Origin: Cubamyces lactineus
Lineage: Eukaryota; Basidiomycota; Agaricomycetes; Polyporales; Polyporaceae
Direction: 5' to 3'
NCBI GenBank assembly: GCA_022376465.1
Contig: JACDTU010000002.1
Coordinates: 1,860,001-1,924,000, forward strand
DNA: 64,000 nucleotides
Shown one piece after another: positions 22,831 to 34,165 of the stretch. The position numbers and the translations under genes are program-made. Numbering within the stretch: position 1 is the stretch's first letter; each line of letters opens with the position of its first letter. The notes under the pieces were generated by a model. The model saw only the letters and a list, made by a program, of their open reading frames with translations. It was not told the origin of the DNA and made no database searches.

Positions 22831-25800
22831 TTATGATGGCGGGAAGTACACTCCAGGGGGCGGAGGTACTGCGACCGGCGGCGGGAGATCGAACGGGCCA
22901 GGCGGCGAGTTCCCTGTTGGATGCGGCGGCCGTGTGGGATCCAGTGCGGACAAGACCGAGGGGGCTCGCTGTTGCAGCAACGACTTGGCCGTCATCAACA
23001 CATCGACCTCGCTAGAGAGCGGGCCGATCATGTCGACTGCCTGCGCTACCGCCGACTGTGTCGCGACCGATACTTCCTTCACTGTCACCTGGGGTGCGGC
23101 GGCGACAGAGGGAGGCAGCCCTGACGTGACCGCAGCGACGGTGCGATCGGCGACGACTTGGCGTGCTGCATGGAGCACGACCTGTTGGGCCGCGGCGGTA
23201 AGGGCGTTCGATTGTGCGACGCCGCCCTCGGGCACCTCACCCGCTATCTTGGAGCTGATGGCTTGTGCGGTCACCGTGAGGACGTGCTGCTGCTTCGCCA
23301 GGGCCTGGAGCTCCGGGCCCGCTTCGTTCGGGGACGCTACGACCTGTGACTGTGCCTCTTGAGCAACTCGTTGCGCGGCGGTGGTGAGGACTTGGACGAC
23401 CTGCGATTCGGGCGCTACTGCGGGCGGTGGTGGGGCGGAGAGCGACGGTGGCGGTACCCTCAACAAGCTGCAGGTCGAGCTCAGCCGGGTGATTGCAGTA
23501 CTTGTCGGATCCAAGAGACTTACCGTGGTGCAGCGGCTGGAGGCGCCACGCCGGCTACTACAGAGTCGCTCAAAATCCGCCTAGGATTGTGGATGTCGCC
23601 GACGAGAGAGGGTCGCCTCGAGGGGGTGAAAGACGAGTCGACCGCGGCCATCGGGGCGATAGTGATGTGCACCGTATGTGTCAGCACCTCTTCCTTGCCA
23701 TCCTGCATGAACTGCATCCGGGGGTCAGAACCTCAGCTACACACACCTCCTCGATCGACCCCGTTCCTTCGGGACACGGGTGCCGAGCGACTAGTGAACT
23801 AGAGAACGCACCCTCGCTTCTACGGTCACGTCACAGCTCTGCGCGTCCGGCGGCGGGATACCGGTCAACGAGTCGTCCTTCCACGACAGCCAGGAGGGGA
23901 GCGACGGCGAGCTGTACGTGACAGGCATGTTCGTCCTTGACGCCTGTGGGTCCCAGATGCGGGGCGTCCACGTCCAGCGGAGGCCGACGTACGCGACGCC
24001 CGGAGGCGTGCCTGCGAGCTTCCGCTTGAACGGCCGGAAGATCCAGCCGCCCTCGGCCTTCTTGGCGTCGACGTGCCAGATGTGATTGCCTTTTGACTTC
24101 GACTTCTTCCCCTCCTCGTTGAAGCGCGAGATGTACGGCTGGTTCCACAGGAAGTTCCGGATCTGTTGCGGGCGCAGGCGCGGGAATGGTAACGAAGCGG
24201 GTCAGTAAGTCAGATGACATGCCGAGAAAGCGATGGGTGCAGGTGCCACTTCCTCGACCACCCGCCAAGGCTGCCAGGATGCCGTGTGCCGTACGGAGAT
24301 GGCGGACACGGCAGCCTAGCAGCGCCTGCGGGAAGAGAAGAAGAGGTCGTTGGCAGGCACACACACACACTCGCCTTTTTCATTGGTATCTTTTCTTCGG
24401 GGTAACCCTGTCGCGCGAGCTGTGATCACGTAAAACGAGGTCAGTCCATCAGTGCCCCTGATCTCGAGCCGGTACACACGAAGGGAAGCAAGGTCGGGAA
24501 AGGGTGGGAGGTACGAGGGGGGGCAGCAAGGTGTTCCGTCATACACACACACACGCACCTCTTCCAAGAATGCGTTAGTGAACGCCTGGATCCTGAACTT
24601 GAACGGGCGGAAGTCGGGCGACTCGTCCAGCCGCTGCATCTTTTTCGCCATGAGCGTTTGGTGGATCGGCTCGCCCTTCGAGTCCGTCGCATCCACTGTG
24701 GAGCGCGCAGAAAGTTACATATACATCAGCATTCGGTTCAAGACGCAAGAGGGAGGAGAAAAAGGGAGGGAGTGAACGGCATTCGGAGCAGCGCGCCGGG
24801 AGGTGGGTAGAAGAAGCACGGTGGGGATGGGAAGGGGGCGAATATGGGGTGAGGGGCGCAGGGTCAGCAGCAATGCTGAAGCGAAAGGGGGATGCGGGGC
24901 AGGCTTGGAGGGGGTAAGAAAAAGAGGCGCGCGCCCTCGCCGCTCGCATGCAATGACGCTGATACGTACGATTGGAACAGATAGCATTCAAGAACTCAAA
25001 GAAAATGCGCTCGACTTCGGCCCGGTACTCCTGCGGCACCTCGTTTCCGTGGCTTGAGGACGACGACGAGCCAGGACCCGAACCTGAGGAGCCTGCGCCG
25101 GCGCTGCCGCTGCCACCAGCACCCTCATTCGAAGGCGAGGCGCGGCTCATCCGCCGTTGTTGTCCGGCACTGCCGCGCGATGGCCCGTTCCCGTGGCCCT
25201 CGGCACTAGATTTACTCTCAGCACCTCCAGCGGAGCCCACAGAACCATCTCCCATTCCCTGTCCTGCCGGCGAGTGATGGTGGCTGGCGTTGATATACCC
25301 AAGCTCATCGTCGTCCGAGTCCTCATCCCCATACTCTGGCGACGACGGTCGGCTGAACCTTCCTACGGCCGCATTGACTCCGACCCCAGCGGACGTTGAC
25401 GGCCTTGACTGTGCTGCCGCCGCCGCTGCCACCGCCGCTGCCGTCGACGTTGACTCGTACATCGTAGGATGCGATACCCCGTCGGGCACATACGCGAATG
25501 GATTCCCAGCCGCATGAAGGTGCGAGATCGAGTGCGATCGTGACGCGCGCCCGAGCGTTGCCGAAGCCGCATTCAGCGGAGGTTGCTGAAGATGCGTGCG
25601 TTGTGTCGGTGAGTACATGGGCGTTGAATATGACATCGATGTCGAGGGTCCGGGGATCGGGATAGGATTGGACACGGTTTGGCCGACGGTGAGTATCGAC
25701 CCCGTTGAGAGCGAATGATGGTGCTGTCGCGGAACCGCAACACGGCCATCGGGCCATACCGAAGCAGGAGGTGCGTATCCAGGCATAACTGTTGACGCGC

Positions 25801-27467
25801 CGCTGGCCGTGGATGCAGGCGAGACAAAGTCCGAAGGATGTGACATGGACGCAATGGGGTCGATCGTCGTAGGCTGGTGGAGTGCGGAGTGCATCGCCGC
25901 GACTTGCTGCGACGCATCGGGGAGCATCCCGAGAGATAGATGGGCGGGGATACCAGCGGAGCTCGGAGGCCGAGAACTTGACGAAAGCGACGACGGCATG
26001 GGCGGCGGTATGGCGGACATTTCCGCAACGGACGAGAGCGTCGGCGGCACCGAGCTCATCGGGTACGTATACGAGAAGTTCGTCGGAGGCATCATCGTCG
26101 GGGGTACGGCCGCTGACGGCGCGATCTGCAGAGCAGGCGCGCTGTCCTCCGGAGGCTCGAGTTTCATCGACTTCACCACGCGATCGCCCGCGACGGACGA
26201 AGCACAGCGCTTACGCGAGAGTTCTGAACCATCGGACATCGTCGCGGAGTCGGAAGAAGCACTCGAAGCGATGCTGCTCATGCTTGCCTGCTGTGATGGG
26301 GGCGGCGTCCGTTGCTGCTGCTGCGTGGACTGTGGTTGTTGCTGCTGCGACGGTTGTTCTACGTTCATCGCCGCTGCAGCAGAGCCCGAGACAGAGCTTG
26401 CGGTCAGGCCGTTGGGAGCAGATCCAGGCCCAGAACCCGGCTGCGGCACAAGCCCCGCTGCTGCACCCGATCCGTCGTCCAGTTGCATGGCCGCCACGAG
26501 TTCAGCCACCAGGAGGACGTTTTTCTTCAGCAGGGTCACAATCTCCCGCGCATCGCCGCTCTGGCCCATGTGACAAGCTTCGCTGCCACTGCTGGCTGTC
26601 CGCGCGATGCTGCATAATGAGAGAGAAGTATCAGCATTCGATCCATCACCATATTGCCACAGTATGACAAAGCAGCCGGGCGAGTACGTACTTTTTCAGC
26701 ATATCGCCAAGGACGAGAAGGTGCGCCCCTCCGGGCACATCTTGCACGCTATCATTGCTGGCTTGCATTGAATTCTCGAAGCCCGGCGGTGGGAATTGGA
26801 AGCCCGTTTCGTGGGCGCCGCCCGAAGGGCCACTCCCACTGGACGGGAAACCGAGGTCTGAACCCGAGCCCGTTAAATGGGCGGGGGAGGCGGCTGAGCC
26901 TGATCGACTGCGCGCGACACCCATACCGTCAAGGGCGGAGGCCAGGGAAGAGGAACCGGCGGAATACGATGGCGTTACGCCAGTCAGAGCTGGTGAGGAA
27001 GCGTGCGAAGCGTTGGTTGACGCTGAAGTTGCGCTCGGAGAGGATAGAAGCGGGTGTGACGGATCGACTGCATCGATATTCGTGAGGCGAGGGTCCATGC
27101 CGTACATACCAGACTGGGACGAGATGTCCGGGATCACTCCGGGCGACGGGGCCTGGGACGAAGGCGGGGGCGCGGCCATGACATCCATCGCGGCGGACAG
27201 GTCTTCGGAGGAAGACGATAGGGACGACATGGACATATGCATCGTCATCGGGACAGCAGAGACCGAATCGACGTGCTGGGGGAATAGCGACGGCATCGAT
27301 ACGTGCATGTGTGTGGCGGGGTCTTGGGTGAGGGATGTAGGGTCGGAGTGGGATGAGGGTACAATGTTAGCAAAGGCTTGCTGTGGGTCGGATGGCTGGA
27401 ACTGCTGGTACTGCTGAAGGTCGCAGTCTGCGGAGGCAGTAGACTGAATCTCTTGCATGGAGGTCAT
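22831..27467 (-). CDS. Large putative nuclear regulator with a conserved central region
   Basis: Seven exons, 26692-27467, 24970-26609, 24559-24695, 24375-24419, 23812-24162, 23524-23711 and 22831-23458, sum to 1255 codons (1254 aa). Most of the first 750 residues are low-complexity Ser, Pro, Gln and Ala, with a short helical block (LKKNVLLVAELVAAMQ) near 280. The conserved part starts at EYRAEVERIFFEFLNAICSN and runs through DFRPFKFRIQAFTNAFLEEL and IRNFLWNQPYISRFNEEGKK, which could be a winged-helix-like fold. It continues into an Ig-like or cadherin-like stretch with GLRWTWTPRIWDP and SLPSWLSWKDD. The tail is helical, Ala/Gln/Val-rich and Pro-rich. Activator-like composition suggests transcription control, but the family is not one I can name. 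One intron (24163-24374) is GC-AG. Confidence 0.7.
24358..24371. repeat. (CA)n tract at a splice donor
   Basis: Seven CA units on the plus strand, read as (GT)n on the coding strand, directly downstream of the GC-type donor of the 212-nt intron of the regulator gene. Confidence 0.7.
24543..24558. repeat. (CA)n tract at a second splice donor
   Basis: Read on the coding strand as GTGCGTGTGTGTGTG, this overlaps the donor of the preceding intron (24420-24558) of the same gene. Confidence 0.7.
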
Positions 27468-29826
27468 GCTGAGCAGAGATGTTCAGGGCGATCGGGGAGG
27501 ACCGCAGGGGAGAGGTATGGGCGGGGGAGATGAATGAAAGGGAAGAAGCGGAGTGGATGGGCGATATTGGATGTCGATCGGAGAAGGACGAAGGTCTCGG
27601 GTTGCTGTGAGCAGCATGGCGGAGATGGGGATAAGACATGGGCTCGGGGGAAGAGACAAGAGAGAGCGGCCATACCTTGGATGGAATCAAGGTGAGACCG
27701 GAAGCACTTACGAGCGAAAAGCAGGTGTATCAAGCGGATCAAAGACGACCGAAAAGGACGAACGAGGCTGTGGCTCGAGTGTAAGATGAGGGAGCGACGA
27801 GAGGCATACAAAGAGCAGCCAGGAAGGGAGGAAGGGAGGAGGCGGGGGCGGAGGGAGGGGAGAGGGGAGGTGGATTAGACGACACGAGAGACTCGGCGGA
27901 CGGTCTAGAGCAGAAGGGACAGACGCAGGAGGAAGACTCGTGCAGTAAGCGGCAGCAGTAGGCCCAGAAGGGGAGTGTAGAACAAGATAGAGGTGGATAA
28001 AGAGGACGGGCTCAACCGAGGATTACGGCCGATGGTAGGACGGAGGAGAGAAGGCGTCGACAAGAGCAAGAGTACGTGCTTGCCAGTGCTAAACCCACTC
28101 AGACTCTCTCTCTCGCTTCTCTCCCCCGTAGGCGCCCATCTCTGCCCTGCAGTCCGCAGCAAACACATCAAAACATTAATATTCCTCCAGGCGCCCTCCG
28201 CTTTCGCACCGTCCTCGCCTTGCAACGCACCAGCTTCATGCTGCCATCAATCGCATATGTACCGTCCTATTGCCATCTATCGTCCTCCCCCGTGTCATAA
28301 ACAACCGTCTTCACAGGCCACCGAAGCTCCCGACGTCCATCAGCGTCCATCAGACACCGACCACGGCGTCTCTCCCCTCCTCTCCTTGCTCTTTTTCGGC
28401 AATTTTTTTGCAACTTAAACTTTTGCCTCGGGATGGCAATCCGTCTCCCCAGCCACACCGTGTCTGACGACACATCACGTTCCCTCTCCACTCTATACGA
28501 TCTCATTCTGCAATTCACTTCCGTATAGCGGTCGTGGATGCCCACCCCGACCTCGTCCTTTCCAGCCTATCCCAGGTGCGTGTGCGTATCTTTGAGTCGC
28601 TCGTAATGTCTGCACCGAGCACCATCCGTCTTGCACGTTCTCGCCCATATCCGCGTCATCAACTTTACTCCTTTCGTCAGATCGTCAGGATCACATATTC
28701 CGCCTTTTGCGCCTGATCGGCCTCGATACATATCGACTCGGTCATATGCCCTTCCTCTCCCGTCAAAGGCTCGTTCCAGTCCTCCCTTCAGCGTCACCTG
28801 CAGCCGCCTTCGTCGCTCGCGCTATAGCCTGCGAGGATCTTCCGCTCCTCTCGATTCTTCCCGTCTTCTCAGTCCCACCACCGTGTCAATGACCCGTGGG
28901 CTTCCTCCTGCGCCTCCCGGCGGTAGTTTGTCGTGCTTCTTCTACTCCGCCCTACCTTCACATCTCCGCACTCCGTCTATTGCCGGCCTTCTGTGGGACT
29001 TGCGCAATGGCATTTGTCCGTCCGACGTTTTCGCCATCAACCAACCACCGTCCGGTTGACGTCGTGTTTCCGCGTGGATCACCTGTGAGAGTTTCGTGAG
29101 CGCAAGCGGCTTAGCTGCCTGGCCTCTTACACGGTTCCGCTTCTTCCGTCCTTCCTGACAATGTATCGTAATTGCGTTGTAATGCCAAGCGCTGCTGCAC
29201 ACCACGCTAGCGTCGATGCTCGCATGATCCTCCCCTGCGCCTGGCCGCGAAACTGACACGTACCATTCCCATCCGAGGCTTGAGATTCCCCCCTGTCTTT
29301 TTATTCGCAATGCACGTCTGTATCGGCGGCGAAACTTGAAGCCAGAACGGAACTGCACACGCATGCCTCAGAAACGTTCTCTCAGAACATCAGTACCCAT
29401 CAATTTCAAACGCGCGCAGCTGGTCGTCCCTGACGTTCATAACCCCACATAGCGACACTTCCGCTTCCGGGACCGCTGCGTCGTTCTTATAGGCACGCCC
29501 GCTGTGGCGTTTGCAAGCACACCGAAGGCGATGAGCGTCTATTATTACGACAGATTAGCGCCCATAATGTGGCAGTAAAGTTCTGTGCTGCCTTTCCTGG
29601 CAGTGGGCGCTCCGCCAATTCACTGCACTGCTTCACGCTCGCGGTTGCACCAGCGCCTCGTTCACTCCTCTCCTGCTGCTGCACACCCCTACGCGCGCCA
29701 CCGTATCTGTCTTGTGGACCTGGTCTTGTACAGCGAACTCGGAACGGTCTCGATCGTCCTGCAGCCCGATTATTGAATCTCGCTAGCATCCACTAGCCTC
29801 GCGCCTCGGCACCACAACAATAGGCA
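27468..29826. other. 2.4 kb gene-free region between regulator gene and BET3
   Basis: Upstream of the regulator start codon (27467, minus) and of BET3 (29827, plus). From 27480 to 27900 the plus strand is purine-rich, and from about 28100 to 29000 it is pyrimidine-rich. No frame resembles a known protein. It likely holds two promoters and a long 5' untranslated leader of the regulator gene. Confidence 0.5.
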
Positions 29827-30988
29827 ATGGCCACCACGAGCAAGCAATACAAGGCCATCGGAGAGGATCTCTGGAAAGGCCGCACCGAGAAAATCGTAAG
29901 CGACTCGCCCGTCCGCCCGCTGCCCTAACCTTGCCTGCGTCCGAGCCTTGCGCTCCCTTCTTGTCTTCCCCAACTTCGCATCAGGGCACACCACCACCAG
30001 CAGGGCTTAGCGCAGGCAGGGTCTAGGGGCAGCGGGCCCCACCGCCCGCCGCTGCCCTACCGCACTTCGATGGCGATTGCGGCTGCGAACGACGAACGAT
30101 GAACGATGGCTGACGGACTCAGGGGGCTATCCCCTCATCGTAGAACGCGGAGCTGTTCGCGCTCACGTACGGCGCGCTCGTCGTGCAGCTCGTGCAGGAC
30201 TACGAGGACTACGCGGAGGTGAACAAGCAGCTCGAGAAGATGGGCTACAACATCGGCACGCGCCTCATCGAGGACTTCCTCGCCCGTAGCAGCCTCGGCC
30301 GCTGCGCCGACTTCCGCGAGGTCGGCGAGGTCGTCGCAAAGGTGCGTGTGCTGCGTGCGCGGTCTGGCTCAGCGTACGCGTCATGCTCACGTTCACGTTT
30401 GGCTTGGACGATCTCGCATCCGTGCATTCCTCTCGGTTCTCTTGCGACCACATTCGATGCTCTTCGCACACCCTCTGTCCGAACGTACGCATGCACGGCA
30501 CACGCAGGTCGGGTTCAAGTCCTTCCTCAACATCACTCCGAACGTCACGCACGGCGCTGTGCCCCCCGCATCGTCTCCCACCCGGACAAGCATGCCCCCA
30601 CCACAAGTCAACGCCCCCGGCGCGTCGTTCACGCTCCAATTCGACGAGAACCCTCTCGCAGAGTTCGTCGAGCTCCCCGAAGAGGCGCTCGAGGGCGGCC
30701 TCTGGTTCAGCAACGTCCTCTGCGGCGTGATCAGGGGCGCGTTGGAAATGGTATAGTGCCCCCGCGCAGATCGCCCTCAGGCTTCGTTCACGATTGACAC
30801 TGACATCCCGTTCGCTTTTCTTGCTGTCTCTCTCGCTTTTTTACCTGGCGCCTTCGTTGAATGCGAAGGTCCAAATGCAGGTGCAGGCCACCTTCGTGTC
30901 AGACGTCCTCCGCGGCGACGAGACGACGGAGATCCGCGTGACGCTCATAAAGTACCTGGAGGAAGAGGTGCCCGTGGGGGATGACTAG
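29827..30988 (+). CDS. BET3: TRAPP complex core subunit Bet3 (TRAPPC3)
   Basis: Four exons, 29827-29895, 30144-30341, 30508-30750 and 30869-30988, give 630 nt and 209 aa. The family blocks are all present: [67 protein letters not shown], and near the end [19 protein letters not shown] and FVSDVLRGD. Bet3 is a core subunit of the TRAPP tethering complexes, the GEF for Ypt1/Rab1 in ER-Golgi and Golgi traffic. The region at about residues 110-135 (Pro/Ser-rich) is longer than in yeast. The first intron (248 nt) is unusually long for this window and holds a strong inverted repeat. Confidence 0.95.
30027..30057 (+). repeat. GC-rich inverted repeat in BET3 intron 1
   Basis: GGGCAGCGG at 30027-30035 and its exact complement CCGCTGCCC at 30049-30057 flank a 13-base C-rich loop. 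The RNA could form a 9-bp stem. Confidence 0.6.
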
Positions 30989-31434
30989 ATATACCGCAGT
31001 ATGGATGTACAATAGGTTTCCGCATGACACGACAGCAATCTCGCACTCTATCGAGGCCACCTAGCGCATATTCCCCGCAGAACACGCCAGACGCACACCC
31101 ATTGAGACTACGCACGCACGCATGCACGGCTGTCAGGAGGGGCGAGGCGAGAGGGGTGTGGCATATTGCGTGCGTCCGAAGATGTGCATGAGCGAGCGAA
31201 ACTGTGCCGCGACGATCAGTCATTCTGTCATATGGATTGACCTCCGCGGTCCACGATCGCACGGTAGTCACCCGGGAACAGGCAAGCGCGGGCATCCAGC
31301 TCTGCAGCATGGTCCAAAGTCCAAGGCGCGAGGCGCAAGGTTCCAGTGCGACCGCGACCGAGAGATAAGCCATAACGAGGTAGAGACGAACTCACCGAGA
31401 CGACGGCCGCATAGTAGTAATAAAGGATGCGTGC

Positions 31435-31985
31435 TCAGTTGTATCGCTCGACGCGGTTGAGCTTCCGTGCCGTCTTCGCATTGCTCTGCGTGTTCTGGCC
31501 GCGCACAGGCAGGTGCATCGCGTGCCGCCGTCCGACGTAGCTGCCGATCATGCGCTGGTGCGCGATGTTCTCCCGCATCTGCCTGCGCAGGTCCGACTCG
31601 ATCTTGATCTCCCGTAGACGGTCCGCAGGGGTCTGCTGCTGCTGCTGCTGGACCGCCTGCACGGCGGGCACCGGTTGCGAGAGCGGCGGGGGCACGTAGG
31701 AGGGCGCGGCGAGCGGTTGGACGGAGACGGGGGGCGAGTTGGCGGGCGAGGAGAGGAAGGCGGTGAGGGCGGTGACTTGCGTCTGGTTTAGATGCCGCAC
31801 TCGACAGCGGTCGTGGATCTGGACGCGGGCGCAGATGCGGTGGGCGGTTTTCTGCCCGACGCCGTAGAAGTGCGTCAGGGCATGCTGCATACAGGTTGTT
31901 AGCGGAGAGTCCTGGTCGAAATTCATCATATGTGGCACACCTTGACAAGCTGGTTATCGGGTAGGAGGACGCCAAGAATGTGCAT
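31435..31985 (-). CDS. SWS2: Mitochondrial small-subunit ribosomal protein uS13m
   Basis: Exons 31941-31985 and 31435-31884 encode 164 aa. The start MHILGVLLPDNQLVK, then LTHFYGVGQKTAHRICARVQ and the C-terminal RRHAMHLPVRGQNTQSNAKT with ARKLNRV, are characteristic of bacterial-type S13. The RGQ-T-NAKTARKLN ending is that of mitochondrial versions. A Pro/Val/Gln linker of about 35 residues with a run of Gln, around residues 65-100, is inserted between the helix-two-turn-helix core and the C-terminal arm. It contacts 16S-type rRNA of the head of the mitochondrial small subunit. The gene is divergent from FAM50 with only 200 bases between start codons. Confidence 0.9.
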
Positions 31986-32185
31986 GGTGGACGAAGAAGG
32001 ATACTACCCGACCCGGCGGCGGCAGCTAGAGGACCAAGGTGGCAGCAGCAGAGCAGGAGCAAAGGAATGTCGTCCGTAGGCGCCCGAGTTCCTCCATTCA
32101 GAGCGCGCGCTACGGAGGGCGCCTACTCCACATTCGCAGCTTGTTCTTCGACGTCCACCACATTCCACCCGCGTCCCGCCTCAAC
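31986..32185. promoter_or_regulatory. 200-base bidirectional promoter uS13m / FAM50
   Basis: The two divergent ATGs are 200 bases apart, so both genes must be driven from this interval. No TATA box is seen. Confidence 0.5.
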
Positions 32186-33478
32186 ATGTCTACGAGCCAG
32201 GCAGAGGGCCGCCGCGAAGAGGCGCTTGCGAAGCAGCGCAACCAGATGCGCGAGGAGTTCGAGCGGCAGAAGCAGTCGCTCATTCAAGAGACGGAGAAGG
32301 CACGGCCGTCGACGAACCGTTTCGTCGGCCAGAATGACTCTATGGAAGAATCTCTCAAGCTCTCCACAGTTGGTCTTGTCCGCCTAGAGGACTTCCAGCA
32401 GCGACGAAAGGAGCTGGAGGAGGCCAAGGCGCGTGAGGCGGCGCGGACGAACGAGCTCAAGTAGGTCGCGTCTTCGGTCTCGCTCTTGTGGCTGCTGTAC
32501 GTTTCTGCGGTAGCGGTCCGCTTACTTTGCGTGGAGAATTTGTTTAGAGATGAGAAAAAGGCAAAGAAGCGCAAGAAGACCAACAAGGCCACACTTTCGT
32601 TCGCCCTTGACGACGAAGAGGGTGAAGAGAGTGGCTCCGCCTCTCAAGGCGGCGAACCCAATGAACCTCCCGTGAAGAAGGCCAAATCGCGCAAGAATCC
32701 CGAGGTAGACACGTCTTTTCTACCCGACCGAGAACGAGAAGAAGCCGAGCGCCGCGAACGGGAGGCACTTCGTCAAGAGTGGCTGCGCAAGCAGGAGGAG
32801 CTCAAGAACGAAGAGGTGGAAATCACGTACTCGTACTGGGACGGAAGCGGGCACAGGAAGAGCGTCACGGTAGGTCCGCTTCGTTGACGTGGTTTCCGGC
32901 GGGCCTGACCACATAGGTGCACGCATGTGAAACACTCGTCCTCACAACGTAGTGCAAGAAGGGCGACACGATCTCGACGTTCCTTGAGAAATGTCGGCAG
33001 CAGTTCCCTGAGCTGCGTGGAATTGGTGTCGACAACCTGATGTACATCAAGGTACGATACACCCATTTCAGGTCATTGTTACTTGGATTGACAATTACTC
33101 TAGGAGGACCTGATCATTCCTCATGTATGCATTAATTCATGCGTCGACCGCTCACTTTTCACTCACGGCCAATTTTAGCACTACACATTCTACGACTTCA
33201 TCGTCAACAAGGCCCGTGGCAAGTCGGGTCCGTTGTTCAACTTCGACGTCCATGACGACGTCCGTCTTCTGGCCGATGCGTCGGTCGAGAAGGACGAGTC
33301 GCATGCTGGGAAAGTGGTCGAGCGAAGCTGGTACAACAGAAACAAGCATATATTCCCTGCTTCTCGCTGGGAGGTACGTGCCTTTGTCTGTCATACTCAA
33401 CGTTCTGGTCTTCATGCTGTGTTCACTTTGCAGGTGTACGATCCAGACAAGAACTACGGCAAGTATACCATTGCGTAG
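32186..33478 (+). CDS. XAP5/FAM50 family spliceosome-associated protein
   Basis: Six exons, 32186-32460, 32548-32869, 32953-33051, 33104-33124, 33179-33373 and 33434-33478, give 319 codons (318 aa). The N-terminal half is a charged helix ([20 protein letters not shown]). A basic acidic mix follows ([11 protein letters not shown]). The conserved XAP5 C-terminal domain has [53 protein letters not shown] and the ending [15 protein letters not shown]50 proteins are nuclear and associate with the C-complex spliceosome. Exon 4 is a 21-nt micro-exon coding EDLIIPH, invariant in the family, so it must be included. Confidence 0.95.
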
Positions 33479-34165
33479 TGTCGTACTTGTCATTGTCGTG
33501 GTTATGCTAGGAATGTATATGTATGGCTTTGAGGCGTGCTCCCTCGTTACCGTTCACCTGCATTTCTGTCGTCTTACATTACATCGTCTATCGCCATGCA
33601 ATGCCTCTAAACACTGGAGTAGCCACCGAGTGACAATCTAGGTACTCTAGCAGCGGGCGTAAAAGGGAAAATGCATTGCAGCACCAACATAGTGGTCTGT
33701 TATGATCATCCCCAGCCTGAATATCAGCGTAGATGTCGAGCTGCACTTGTAAAGCACGCATACATCCTTATATGCTCCGTGGGCGTATCCACGTTGAGCT
33801 GAGTAAAGGGCCGGCGGGGTCTCGAATTCGGCGCGTTGCGAGGCGCAGATTAGTAGTCCTCGTCATGGGGAGCATATATACTGAGGTATGTCCGTCTCGT
33901 CGTAGTCGTCTGTGAGAACCTTTTCGAGACCCGTAATTACTGAGAACAGGAGCCAGACTTGCTTGAAAGGCAGCCACTGACGCGACGCAGGGAAGAGGCA
34001 CGTGAACGCGTCCTCCATGTGATCGGTGATTTTCTGCCTTGCGCCTCAAAGTCCCGAAGTACACACAAGTGCGCGCATATACACCTTGTACAGAGCTCTG
34101 GTTGCTAGTCCCGCTTTAACCCTCATCAAACTGTCGCGAATATAGCCACATAGCAAGCACACACG
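33479..34165. other. Intergenic region FAM50 - BUD23
   Basis: About 690 bases in tandem orientation. It carries the FAM50 3' end and the BUD23 promoter. No gene, repeat or RNA seen. Confidence 0.4.

Noticed and set aside
25809..26667. Long plus-strand frames (254 and 261 aa) opposite the regulator gene
   Set aside because: Shadows of the low-complexity coding strand; Cys/Gly-rich runs reflect CAG/CAA repeats on the other strand.
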